Assembly (NCBI RefSeq): GCF_018704065.1
Contig: NZ_JAGUQP010000003.1
Coordinates: 1 to 64,000, forward strand
DNA length: 64,000 bases
DNA from: Desulfovulcanus ferrireducens
GTDB lineage: Bacteria; Desulfobacterota; Desulfovibrionia; Desulfovibrionales; Desulfonatronovibrionaceae
Direction: 5' to 3'
In this document: positions 1-7,650 of the stretch, one piece after another
How positions within the stretch are numbered: the first letter of the stretch is position 1
How the letters are laid out: each line of letters starts with the position of its first letter
Program-made: the position numbers and the translations under genes
Notes under the pieces: generated by a model
Seen by the model: only the letters and a program-made list of their open reading frames with translations
Databases searched by the model: none
Told to the model about the DNA's origin: nothing

Positions 1-124
1 GACCAAAAGCTGAGTTACGGTGTCTTGATGCACCAGAAAGTTGAACGGTCTGTCACGCCTAAATTCTTATTTCTTTATCTCTTAAATTTGAAAACAGGTG
101 ATGTAAACATACGAGAAAGTTGAG

Positions 125-275
125 TTTCAATACTTTTGCAGAGCACAATTTCTGAAATTCATTACAAACGGCTTGGTCAACACATCTTGGCGAAGCTTGG
201 GGAATAGATGTGTCCAGGTCTTTGTCAGCTTTGAAGAAAATGTGCTCGTAAATTAACTCCCAAAGAGCATAGAAA
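125..275. repeat. Short, degenerate copy (A) of the fold-back repeat family
   Basis: This stretch carries the left-arm core (TCTGAAATTCATTACAAACG, near 151-170) followed by the ACACATCTTGGCGAAG segment. It then jumps directly to the right-arm core (AGATGTGTCCAGGTCTTTGT, near 206-225). The central part, about 100-140 bp present in the full copies at 28458, 30651, 40363 and 58664, is missing. The outer ends are poorly preserved, so the limits are approximate. It sits next to the 3' end of the lipoprotein gene. I see no coding sequence in 1-282. Confidence 0.75.
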
Positions 276-282
276 TGACGCC

Positions 283-639
283 CTAAGGTTTATCGCGCTC
301 AGGATTTTCATAAAAAACATACATGGTTGCATAATCACTTATCTCAAAATAGACCTTCTTCTCTCCAGGATCCACTTTGAGGTTAAAATTTTTATCTAAA
401 TATCCATAGCCGTAGCGATAAGATCTTGGCTTACGATCAGAGGTGCCATAAGCTGTGGACAATTTATCGATTTTAATAAACCTCTTAACCAACTTATCCC
501 CGGCATAAATGTCAAGTACCCCATCAGTCCCTGTCCAGTTTTGAATGGACCTGGACAGCCTGTTCTGGGTTTCCTGAGTACAGCCTATTAACGCTAAAAC
601 AAAAATTATAAAAAACAGAGTCTTGACTTTATTTAACAT
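283..639 (-). CDS. Small predicted lipoprotein of unknown function
   Basis: The 118-residue product begins with a lysine-containing n-region and a hydrophobic stretch ending in the lipobox-like LIGC (Cys about residue 20). It should therefore be exported, lipidated and membrane-anchored. The rest is a hydrophilic domain of about 95 residues rich in Tyr and charged residues, with no motif I recognise. The ATG lies just before the next gene's 3' end, and an AGGAG-type site (complement of ctcctcc) precedes it. It is probably the last gene of a minus-strand group with the NFACT gene upstream. A lipoprotein is well supported by the N-terminus; the function is unknown. Confidence 0.7.
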   Translation of the reverse strand: MLNKVKTLFFIIFVLALIGCTQETQNRLSRSIQNWTGTDGVLDIYAGDKLVKRFIKIDKLSTAYGTSDRKPRSYRYGYGYLDKNFNLKVDPGEKKVYFEISDYATMYVFYENPERDKP

Positions 640-670
640 TAAGCTCCTCCTTACATTCTAATTTCTTCTT

Positions 671-2155
671 TCAGACATCAACTTTGAGTCTATCTTCAAG
701 GCCCGGTTCTAGAGGCACAACCATAGTCTTTAAAACCTTATCAACCACTACCTGACCGAGTTCAAATCCTTTTACTTTTCGCACATCTTTAACCAGGGCA
801 CAGATTACCTTGGCCTGCCCGGCATCTTTTTGATAACTGAACAAACCAGCCAAAGCAGCAGCTTCCAGGATGCTTTTTTCTGGAACCTCTTGATCTTGAT
901 AGTCGCGCTTTAAAATGACGTGCGCCCCAGGCCCACCCTGTGCATGAAACCAAAGGTCAAAAGAACTGGCTCCAAAACTTAAAAGCTTGTGGTTGGCCTC
1001 TTTATTCTTTCCTCGCAAAATAATAAAACCTTCAGACGATCGATAAACACAGACTTTTAATTTTTGTAACTTTCTGGATAAAACAATGGGCTTAACTTCT
1101 TCTTTCTTCTTTTTTTCTATCTTCTGACCACCAATCTTTTGAACCTCGTCAAGTTCTTGAATCAATTGTCTCCTGCGCTGTTCAATAAATTTAAGCCCCC
1201 GCTCTCCTTTGGCTGCCCTGGCAAAAATTCTCTCCATGTTTTCTTTGATGCTCAAACTTGAGTCCAGGCTTAATGATATTCTCTTACCTTCCATATCAAT
1301 AACAGAAACCTGCTTTTCCTTGGCCCGGGCTTCAAGGCGGTATAAATTGGCCTGAATAAGAAGAGCTTTTTGTTTCTCCGCGACCATATTCTTAAGCCTT
1401 TGCTCGTCCTGCTCAAGCTTTTCCAACCTTCTGCGGATTCTTTTTATTTTATTCCGGTTCTCCTTTTGCTTTTCAAAAACCTGATTCACAAGTTCACTTA
1501 CTCTGGGAAAACCAAAAACGTAGGCAGCTTCTGAAGCTGAACTAAAACTCACAGCAGGAGTATCTTTAAGCCTCCAGCAAAGTACATTTAAATTTTGACC
1601 ATCCCTGTGATGGAGATAAAATTCGTTCACCTGGCCGGACATGATCCGAGCATATAACTTTTTACTTTCCTCCGGGTCCAGCTGGGCAAGAATTTTTCTA
1701 AGAGGCGGAGAGATCTGTGGGTATTCTTTCCAGATATCCTTACGGCTAAAAATTTCCTCTAACGAAGGCCAATAAACATTTTCATCATCACATACCTCTT
1801 GAACAAGAGCCAACCCCTGACAAAGATCCAAGAGTAAATACTTAAACGGCCCGGGGGACAGCTCTAAATATAACCTTCTTTTAGTCCAGATATTCTTTAC
1901 TTTTAAAATACGCCTGTTTTTTAGCTGCTTTCGCAGCCACATGACTTTGGCTGAAGGATTTAATGGATTTTCAGGCTTCTGAGGAGAAAGAAAAAAAAAC
2001 CCTCCCTTGCGGGAGGATCGTAAAATCAAATAACCACCTCGGCCTAAATCTATACTCCATAGTTCGCGTGCAGGTGAAAAAATTTTTCCAATACGCGATC
2101 CAGAAAACTTTTCTTTAAGTTCATCGGCTACAAAACGAAAAAAATTGGCCTCCAT
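671..2155 (-). CDS. NFACT-family protein (RqcH/FbpA-like)
   Basis: The 494-residue protein has the layout of the NFACT family. An N-terminal NFACT-N region spans roughly residues 1-200. A charged coiled coil spans roughly 230-340 (many Lys/Arg/Glu, including KRIRRRLEKLEQ). A C-terminal NFACT-R domain spans roughly 365-480, with the typical LWFHAQGGPGAHVILK segment. Bacterial members such as RqcH bind 60S-equivalent 50S subunits with stalled peptidyl-tRNA and add alanine tails for degradation; some were first named fibronectin-binding proteins. That role is inferred from family. It is shorter than typical Firmicute RqcH proteins (about 560-570 residues), so the HhH/N-terminal part may be reduced. 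The start ATG is 15 nt from the dksA stop, suggesting cotranscription with dksA. Confidence 0.85.
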   Translation of the reverse strand: MEANFFRFVADELKEKFSGSRIGKIFSPARELWSIDLGRGGYLILRSSRKGGFFFLSPQKPENPLNPSAKVMWLRKQLKNRRILKVKNIWTKRRLYLELSPGPFKYLLLDLCQGLALVQEVCDDENVYWPSLEEIFSRKDIWKEYPQISPPLRKILAQLDPEESKKLYARIMSGQVNEFYLHHRDGQNLNVLCWRLKDTPAVSFSSASEAAYVFGFPRVSELVNQVFEKQKENRNKIKRIRRRLEKLEQDEQRLKNMVAEKQKALLIQANLYRLEARAKEKQVSVIDMEGKRISLSLDSSLSIKENMERIFARAAKGERGLKFIEQRRRQLIQELDEVQKIGGQKIEKKKKEEVKPIVLSRKLQKLKVCVYRSSEGFIILRGKNKEANHKLLSFGASSFDLWFHAQGGPGAHVILKRDYQDQEVPEKSILEAAALAGLFSYQKDAGQAKVICALVKDVRKVKGFELGQVVVDKVLKTMVVPLEPGLEDRLKVDV

Positions 2156-2170
2156 TTGTTATACAGACCC

Positions 2171-2533
2171 CTAATCCCCCAAAAGGGCCTCTTCTTCCTC
2201 CTGCCTGCTTTTACATTTTATACATAGAGTTGTTACAGGTCGGGCCTTGAGCCTGGGGATACCGATCTCTTCACCACACTCTTCACAAATACCAAAGCTT
2301 CCATCCTCTATACGCTCTAGGGCTTCATTAATCTTACGAATCAATTTACGATCCCTGTCCCTTAAACGCAGAGTAAAGGCTCTATCGGATTCGGCTGTAG
2401 CCCTGTCCGCCGGGTCAGCATAGACCTGTACATCCTCAGTCATATCTTCAATGGTATCCTCGCCTTTTTTTTGAATCTCATCGCGCATCTGTTTTAACAA
2501 ATCACGGAAATATTCAATATCAGCCGGCTTCAT
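2171..2533 (-). CDS. dksA: RNA polymerase-binding transcription factor DksA
   Basis: The 120-residue protein has an N-terminal coiled-coil region with acidic residues near its tip (the ADPADRATAESD segment, about residues 39-50). It ends in a C-terminal four-cysteine zinc finger (CEECGEEI then CIKCKS, about residues 83-107). DksA inserts its coiled coil into the RNA polymerase secondary channel and works with ppGpp to tune rRNA and amino-acid promoters. The size and both motifs match the family. It is the first gene of a minus-strand unit with the NFACT gene and is divergent from the tRNA cluster. A GGAGGGTAAGAT ribosome binding site precedes the ATG. Confidence 0.93.
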   Translation of the reverse strand: MKPADIEYFRDLLKQMRDEIQKKGEDTIEDMTEDVQVYADPADRATAESDRAFTLRLRDRDRKLIRKINEALERIEDGSFGICEECGEEIGIPRLKARPVTTLCIKCKSRQEEEEALLGD

Positions 2534-2662
2534 ATCTTACCCTCCTACTAATTCTTATATTATGGTTGGGCGGATAACTTATAAGGTATAAAAAGTAAAG
2601 AGCTGACAAAATCTTTATCTAAAACCTTATCAAATTTGAGGAGATAAAAATACAATTTTTTC

Positions 2663-2691
2663 TTGACAGCTTAAAAAGCCTTGTATATTAA
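2663..2691 (+). promoter_or_regulatory. Sigma-70-like promoter of the tRNA cluster
   Basis: A consensus -35 hexamer TTGACA (2663-2668) is followed after 17 nt by TATTAA (2686-2691). An overlapping TATATT at 2684 is an alternative -10. This places the transcript start near 2697, just before the first tRNA-Gly at 2706. It is a sequence match only. Confidence 0.6.
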
Positions 2692-2705
2692 CCTGTTCTG
2701 CTTGA

Positions 2706-2780
<75 letters not shown>

Positions 2781-2813
2781 GTGCGGACTAAATTAAAAAA
2801 ACTCATAGAAATA

Positions 2814-2888
2814 GGCGGCATAGCCAAGTGGTAAGGCAGCGGTCTGCAAAACCGCCATTCTCCGGTTCAAATCCGGATGCCGCCTCCA
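2814..2888 (+). tRNA. tRNA-Cys (anticodon GCA)
   Basis: Acceptor GGCGGCA pairs with TGCCGCC. The anticodon loop reads TCTGCAAAA between GCGG and CCGC, giving anticodon GCA. The T-arm is TCCGG-TTCAAAT-CCGGA, and CCA is encoded. It sits between two identical tRNA-Gly genes and probably comes from the same transcript. Confidence 0.96.
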
Positions 2889-2996
2889 GAAAAAAATGAG
2901 AAGATAAGAAATTGAGAAGTTTGGAGAATATGATTAAAATTGCAACTACGGATTCTCCTAACTATTTGTCATCCCAACTTCTTATCTTCAAAAAAT

Positions 2997-3073
<77 letters not shown>

Positions 3074-3082
3074 CAGAAGACA

Positions 3083-3108
3083 CCCCGCCTAATGGCGGGT
3101 TTTTTTTT
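3083..3108 (+). terminator. Intrinsic terminator of the tRNA cluster
   Basis: A perfect 6-bp GC stem CCCGCC/GGCGGG with TAAT loop is followed by nine T residues (3100-3108). It begins about 10 nt after the last tRNA. Confidence 0.9.
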
Positions 3109-3168
3109 GCAGTTCTGTGTTGACCCAGGAGACAAAAAAAATTATGAGCCCAAGCGAAAATAAAATAC

Positions 3169-3951
3169 TTGGAGAGCTTCTTGTCTAAGATTAAATATCC
3201 ACTAGAAAACTCATTGGAAGAACTTCTTAGAATAGCCAACTCTAAATTCGAAACCTATTTTGAGCCTGTCAAAGTAGGTGAACACACCTTAGAAATCCTT
3301 CAAATCGCGGAAATGGACCAGTATATTGACAAGTTGGTCAACGAAGCCAGACCTGGTCAAAAAATAGAACTTCCCTTTTGGGCCAAAATCTGGCCAGCAT
3401 CTATTCTTCTCAGTTATTTTATCAACTCCATGCAGCCACCAACTACCCAAAAGACACTTTTGGAAATCGGGGCAGGCATTGGATTATGCGGACTTTTTGC
3501 GGCATTGAAAGGCTTTGACGTTGTCATTTCAGACTATAGTGATGATGCTTTGTTATTTACTAAGATTAATATATTGAAAAACAACCTGGAACACAAAGCC
3601 ACAGTGGCCAAAGTTGATTTCACCAAAGACCGCCTAAACCAAAAATTTGACTATATCCTCGGATCGGAAGTCTTGTACCAGGAGGAAAGCTACAGACCGT
3701 TGATCAAATTCTTTTCGGCCCATCTAAAAACAACTCCCCACGCCGAAGTAATACTTGCTAAAGATTATCGTAGGGCAGCCAAAAAATTCTTTCGTCTTGC
3801 CCCTAAGGACTTTAAAATAGCAGAAAAGACCATAGGATATCGCCAGGAAAGCGAGACCGACTCCCAAGGCGAAGAACGCTTTTTATGCACTATTTATCGG
3901 CTGCATCCCAAGTACATTTCCGAAGGTCCAAGGTCTAAGAGCAAAAACTAA
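3169..3951 (+). CDS. Class I SAM-dependent methyltransferase (protein-methyltransferase-like)
   Basis: The product has a Rossmann-fold methyltransferase core. Motif I EIGAGIGLCGLFAA is near residues 99-112, the acidic end of beta-2 is in VVISDYSDDAL, and the motif IV-like LGSEVLYQ follows. This pattern, with PFWAKIWPAS before it, resembles the METTL21/nicotinamide-N-methyltransferase-like group that often modifies proteins. The substrate is unknown. The start is unclear: the open frame offers TTG at 3169 without a good ribosome binding site. A well-placed AGGAG plus ATG at 3144 opens a frame one base off, which stops after 14 codons. It is 34 nt upstream of the YcaO-TPR gene and likely cotranscribed with it, ahead of dsrC. 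Confidence 0.8.
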   Translation: MESFLSKIKYPLENSLEELLRIANSKFETYFEPVKVGEHTLEILQIAEMDQYIDKLVNEARPGQKIELPFWAKIWPASILLSYFINSMQPPTTQKTLLEIGAGIGLCGLFAALKGFDVVISDYSDDALLFTKINILKNNLEHKATVAKVDFTKDRLNQKFDYILGSEVLYQEESYRPLIKFFSAHLKTTPHAEVILAKDYRRAAKKFFRLAPKDFKIAEKTIGYRQESETDSQGEERFLCTIYRLHPKYISEGPRSKSKN

Positions 3952-3985
3952 GTAACTTTAATAACTCAACCCGACAAACTCAGCC

Positions 3986-5725
3986 ATGAACACAAAAATC
4001 ATTCTTAAACCTTGCCCTAAAGGTTATTCTAAAGATCTGGACAAAGCTACTCCGCCCGAACATACAGTAGCTAAAGTCAAAGAAGTCCTGGCTAACTGGG
4101 GACAAGAAATCCTGGCTGAACTCAAACGCATAGATACCGGACGACTGGGCATCCCTGTATATATGAGCATCTGCGGCCCCAAAGCCCGGGGGGTAATGCC
4201 CACGCGCAAACAAATGGGCAAAGGTGCATCTCCTGCTCAGGCCCAAGCCTCCGCTTTAATGGAACTTGTTGAACGCTTTAGCTTTTTTAACTTTGTTCAA
4301 GATGAGAAAAGATTTCGCTTCCTAACCTGGTCTGAAGCAGAAAAGTCATTAGGTTCCAAATTATTGCCTGTGCAAGAAATCTTGCACTCTGTCCAGGAAC
4401 AAATGCCTCCATCTAATGCTAGGCAGATACTCGATCTTGTCCAGTGGAAATTTACCTCAGCCACTGAAATAGATACGGAAAAAGAGTGTTACCTGCCCTT
4501 TGATTGGTTTAAAAAATTAAATGAATTTAATGGCTCCTCAGCAGGCAACACAGCGGAAGAATCCATTCTACAAGGAGCGTGCGAATTAATCGAACGCCAT
4601 ACCTGTGCCATAATTGATGAACAGCGTCTCATCAGACCAACTATTGATCCAGACACATTTTCTGATCCTATTTTAAAAGAACTCTATTTAAAATTTAAAA
4701 AACAAGGGATTAAAGTCTGGCTCAAAGACTTTTCCCTGGACATGCCAGCCCCAACCGTAGGGGCTGTGGCCTATGACCCGAAAACCTTTCCAGCCTCCAG
4801 TGAAATTGTCTTTACCGCGGGCACAGCCACCTCTCCCCACAAGGCTGCTATTAGAGCGTTGACAGAAATAGCTCAACTGGCCGGAGACTTCGAGTCAGGA
4901 AGTAATTATGAAGCTTCTGGTCTGTCTAAATTCACCAGCCTGGACCAAATCCACTGGCTTACGCAAGGAGAAAAAATCGCTCTTGATAAACTTCCTAGTT
5001 TAGAAGACGACGATATTTATTTAGAACTCAAAAAATTGTGTAACAGACTGGCCTCCTTAGGTTTTCGCCTCTATTCCATTTCAACCTCCCACCCGGAACT
5101 CGGCATTGCAACGCATTATAATATAATCCCTGGCTTTCGTTTCAGGGAACGAACCAAAAACGCATCTCTAGGCCTTTTTGTAGGACGAATCATTGCTGAG
5201 GAAGAAGAGCCACAACTGGCCCTTAAAAAGTTAGACACCCTGGCAGAAATATATCCGCAAAGCTATTTCATACCCTTTTTTAAGGGACTCGCTTTTTTAC
5301 GGCTTAATAAACTCGAACTCGCAGCTGATCATTTTGCCAAGTCTGAACCTCTACAACCGGACAACGAAGAAAAAGGGCTAGCTGCATTTTACTACGCTTA
5401 TACCCTGACCCAGGCAGGTCGATGGTCTGAGGCTTTACCTCACCTTGATCGAGCCATAGCCCTTAGTCCTGATGTAAAAGAATATTATAACCTGCGAGGC
5501 GTTGCCCTTTTCAAGCAAAAGGAGTTTGAACAAGCAGCCAAAAACTTTCAGGAAGCCCTAAACCTCGACCAGGGCTCTGCTGTAGACTTAGCCAATCTTG
5601 GACTCTGCTACAAATTTTTGGGCCAAAAAGAAAAGGCCATAGAACTCTTGAGTGAAGCTCTAAAACTAGAACCAAACCTTGACTTCGCAAACAAACAGTT
5701 AAATGAATTATTAGATTTAAGTTAA
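3986..5725 (+). CDS. YcaO-domain protein with C-terminal TPR repeats
   Basis: The 579-residue protein has three YcaO ATP-binding signatures: GASPAQAQASALMELVERFS (about 80-99), GSSAGNTAEESILQGACELI (about 183-202) and TSPHKAAIRALTEIAQ (about 282-297). From about residue 400 to the end there are at least four TPR-like helical pairs, such as AAFYYAYTLTQAGRWSEALP. YcaO enzymes use ATP to activate peptide amides, giving azolines, thioamides or amidines; E. coli YcaO is linked to RimO-dependent methylthiolation of S12. No C-terminal proline-rich tail typical of azoline-forming YcaO is present. The gene sits between a methyltransferase and dsrC, so a protein-modification role near sulfite reduction is a reasonable inference. 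The substrate is not shown. Confidence 0.88.
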   Translation: MNTKIILKPCPKGYSKDLDKATPPEHTVAKVKEVLANWGQEILAELKRIDTGRLGIPVYMSICGPKARGVMPTRKQMGKGASPAQAQASALMELVERFSFFNFVQDEKRFRFLTWSEAEKSLGSKLLPVQEILHSVQEQMPPSNARQILDLVQWKFTSATEIDTEKECYLPFDWFKKLNEFNGSSAGNTAEESILQGACELIERHTCAIIDEQRLIRPTIDPDTFSDPILKELYLKFKKQGIKVWLKDFSLDMPAPTVGAVAYDPKTFPASSEIVFTAGTATSPHKAAIRALTEIAQLAGDFESGSNYEASGLSKFTSLDQIHWLTQGEKIALDKLPSLEDDDIYLELKKLCNRLASLGFRLYSISTSHPELGIATHYNIIPGFRFRERTKNASLGLFVGRIIAEEEEPQLALKKLDTLAEIYPQSYFIPFFKGLAFLRLNKLELAADHFAKSEPLQPDNEEKGLAAFYYAYTLTQAGRWSEALPHLDRAIALSPDVKEYYNLRGVALFKQKEFEQAAKNFQEALNLDQGSAVDLANLGLCYKFLGQKEKAIELLSEALKLEPNLDFANKQLNELLDLS

Positions 5726-5818
5726 AAATTATATATATTTTTTAAAATTTTGTTTCTAATTTTTTTCAATAATTACAGCCTGTTGCTTTTTTTAAAGTCC
5801 AAGCAAGTTAAAAAGGCA

Positions 5819-5925
5819 TTGACAAAAATCCTTTCTCCCATTTAAGGAATAAGGAGTTTGCATTGAAAAAATTACATGGCAAAATCCCCGAGGTTGGGAT
5901 TTAATGGTTACTGACTTTGTCAGTA
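5819..5925 (+). promoter_or_regulatory. Upstream and leader region of dsrC with two hairpins
   Basis: A TTGACA hexamer (5819-5824) is a candidate -35, but the -10 that would follow is weak. Two hairpins lie before the dsrC ribosome binding site. One is ATCCC/GGGAT at 5884-5900. The other is a perfect 7-bp stem TACTGAC/GTCAGTA with TTT loop at 5909-5925. They could stabilise or control the leader of this usually very abundant mRNA. dsrC itself has a near-perfect AAGGAGGT site. Confidence 0.4.
5863..5904 (+). CDS. Possible 13-residue leader peptide upstream of dsrC
   Basis: TTG at 5863 is preceded by AAGGAG with 6-nt spacing. The frame runs 13 codons (MKKLHGKIPEVGI) to TAA, and its end overlaps the first leader hairpin. 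It may be a translated leader or a chance match. I do not recognise the peptide. Confidence 0.25.
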   Translation: MKKLHGKIPEVGI

Positions 5926-5973
5926 TCTTTTGAGGTTAATTTTTTTTAAATCTATTTTAAGGAGGTAGTCAGT

Positions 5974-6291
5974 ATGGCAGTTGTAGAGTTCAAAGGAAAA
6001 AAATTCGAAGTAGATGAAGACGGTTTCCTGCAAAGATTTGAAGACTGGTGTCCAGAATGGGTAGAATATGTAAAGGAAAGCGAAGGTATCAAAGAGATCA
6101 CCGAAGACCATCAAAAAGTTATCGACTTCTTGCAAGATTACTACAAGAAAAATGGTATCGCTCCTATGGTTCGTATCCTGTCTAAGGTTACAGGTTACAA
6201 GCTGAAACAGATCTATGAGCTCTTCCCATCTGGACCTGGTAAGGGAGCCTGTAAAATGGCTGGACTGCCCAAGCCAACTGGTTGTGTATAA
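5974..6291 (+). CDS. dsrC: DsrC, sulfur-carrier partner of dissimilatory sulfite reductase
   Basis: The 105-residue protein matches the DsrC/TusE/DsrC-like family throughout. Its C-terminal arm keeps both redox cysteines: Cys93 in GKGACKMAG and the penultimate Cys104 in PTGCV, ten residues apart. In sulfate reducers the arm enters DsrAB, forms a trisulfide between these two cysteines, and is reduced by the membrane DsrMKJOP complex. The presence of both cysteines separates true DsrC from TusE-type proteins, which keep only the last one. The gene has its own leader and terminator and is not next to dsrAB here, as in other Desulfovibrionales. This is the strongest marker of lifestyle in the window. 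Confidence 0.97.
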   Translation: MAVVEFKGKKFEVDEDGFLQRFEDWCPEWVEYVKESEGIKEITEDHQKVIDFLQDYYKKNGIAPMVRILSKVTGYKLKQIYELFPSGPGKGACKMAGLPKPTGCV

Positions 6292-6312
6292 TTATTTTCT
6301 ATTAAGAAAAGA

Positions 6313-6342
6313 AAAAAGCGGGCCTTTGGGTCCGCTTTTTTT
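6313..6342 (+). terminator. Intrinsic terminator after dsrC
   Basis: A stem AAGCGGGCC/GGGTCCGCTT (one G-U pair) with a short T-rich loop is followed by TTTTTTT. It lies 22 nt after the dsrC stop and would insulate dsrC from moaE. Confidence 0.9.
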
Positions 6343-6381
6343 ATCTAAACTCTTACAACTCCAAAACAAGGAAGGAACAGC

Positions 6382-6762
6382 ATGGATATATCCAAAAAAA
6401 TTGCTGAAATGAAAAAAGAGCCCCTTTTCACTCAAAATGTGGGCATGATCCTAGTCCATAATGGTGTTGTTCGAGCCTGGTCCAGAAAAGACAAAGCCCA
6501 AGTCCAAGCCATAGAGGTAACGCCCGACTTTGAAAAAATCGAAGAGATCAGAAAAGAATTTGAACAAAAACCAGGCATATACAAAATCATCATTGAAGCT
6601 AAAAAAGGAACTTTGAAGCCGGGGGATGACCTATTATTTATAATTGTGGCTGGTGATATCCGGGAACATGTCAAGCCCGTATTGGCAGAAGTTTTAGATA
6701 AGGTGAAAAAAGAGGCTATTTCTAAAAAAGAAGTTGTCGATTCTCGGTCCACAACTCCTTAA
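6382..6762 (+). CDS. moaE: MoaE-like molybdopterin synthase catalytic subunit
   Basis: The 126-residue product resembles the MoaE family. It has an early VGMILVHNGVVRAWSR segment, a central region in which the protein touches substrate, and a lysine-rich DKVKKEAISKKE tail. MoaE with thiocarboxylated MoaD converts precursor Z (cPMP) to molybdopterin, needed for enzymes such as formate dehydrogenase. It is somewhat short, and no moaD is adjacent. Other Desulfovibrio genomes carry similar MoaE-like proteins. AAGGAA precedes the ATG. Its last 41 nt overlap the 3' end of the convergent glycosyltransferase gene. Confidence 0.7.
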   Translation: MDISKKIAEMKKEPLFTQNVGMILVHNGVVRAWSRKDKAQVQAIEVTPDFEKIEEIRKEFEQKPGIYKIIIEAKKGTLKPGDDLLFIIVAGDIREHVKPVLAEVLDKVKKEAISKKEVVDSRSTTP

Positions 6763-7549
6763 TCCTTTCGGCCTCCTCAAACTTACCCCTTTTCAGACAA
6801 CCAGAGATATAGATGCTGACCTTTTTTTCTAAAACCCTTTTCAGGGCCTCTTTTTTATCCTTACTCATTGGGAAAGTGCGCAACTTTAAAAGGGAGTAAA
6901 TGCGATAAAGATCCAGCCCTATTATTTTCCTGGACAATTGATCACAATGTCCGCCCCTTCTGATTACCAAGGGATAGGGGACCAGTGCTACAGGAAATTT
7001 GAGCTGGGTTCGAAGCCAGAGATCATAATCTTCACATGCGGTAAGCCTCTCATCAAAAAAACCAACTTCCTCCACGACTTTTCTGGAAAAAAGAACGCAA
7101 GAGGGACTAATTAAGCATAAATGCAGGGATTTTTCAAAAAACCATCCCCCGGGCTGAGTATGCTTGGACATAGGATTGACTCTTTTGCCCCGCCTAATCC
7201 AAATTTCCTGAGTCTGGGAAATGTGAAAACCTCCTTCGAGCATAAACTTAAGCTGCACCGAAAGTTTTTCCGGCAACCAATAATCATCAGAATCAAGTAA
7301 GGCTAGAAAGTCCCCTCTTGCCTTTTTAAGACCAAAATTACGCGCAGACGATACACCTTTATTTTCTTGATAAAAGTAATGGAACCTTTTATCTTTAATT
7401 TTTTCTAACAAGGCCCTGGTCTGATCATTTGAGCCATCATCCACCACGATCAGCTCCAGTTTTTTCCAGGTCTGATTAAGCACTGAATTTACGGCATCCA
7501 CAATATACTGGCCACGGTTAAAAGTAGGTATGATCACTGAAATCAACAT
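6722..7549 (-). CDS. Family 2 glycosyltransferase (GT-A fold)
   Basis: The protein opens with ISVIIPTFNRGQYIVDAVNSV, followed by LELIVVDDGSNDQT and, near residue 85, ALLDSDDYW. These are the nucleotide-sugar and metal (DxD) binding parts of GT2 enzymes. It probably adds a sugar in lipopolysaccharide or exopolysaccharide synthesis on the cytosolic side; donor and acceptor are unknown. I chose ATG at 7549 because homologues begin at this point. The alternative TTG 24 nt upstream lies in a palindromic repeat. The gene is divergent from the two GT4 genes and overlaps moaE at its 3' end. Confidence 0.9.
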   Translation of the reverse strand: MLISVIIPTFNRGQYIVDAVNSVLNQTWKKLELIVVDDGSNDQTRALLEKIKDKRFHYFYQENKGVSSARNFGLKKARGDFLALLDSDDYWLPEKLSVQLKFMLEGGFHISQTQEIWIRRGKRVNPMSKHTQPGGWFFEKSLHLCLISPSCVLFSRKVVEEVGFFDERLTACEDYDLWLRTQLKFPVALVPYPLVIRRGGHCDQLSRKIIGLDLYRIYSLLKLRTFPMSKDKKEALKRVLEKKVSIYISGCLKRGKFEEAERIKELWTENRQLLF

Positions 7550-7560
7550 TTTTTTAACAC

Positions 7561-7635
7561 GTTCAAGGTTCAAAGTTCAACGTTCTACGTTGATTGTCAG
7601 AGGTAAGTTTAAAACTTCAACTTTGAACCTTGAAC
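7561..7635. repeat. Palindromic GTTCAAC repeat between divergent glycosyltransferase genes
   Basis: A 17-bp segment at 7561-7577 is perfectly inverted at 7619-7635 (GTTCAAGGTTCAAAGTT / AACTTTGAACCTTGAAC). Extra GTTCAAC/GTTGAAC heptamers lie on both sides. The loop contains TTGATTGTCAGAGGTAAG (7590-7607), which recurs exactly, inverted, at 59099-59116, also next to GTTGAAC heptamers. The segment may be a dispersed repeat or a regulatory palindrome in a divergent promoter region. Confidence 0.7.
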
Positions 7636-7650
7636 ATTGAACGTTGAACC

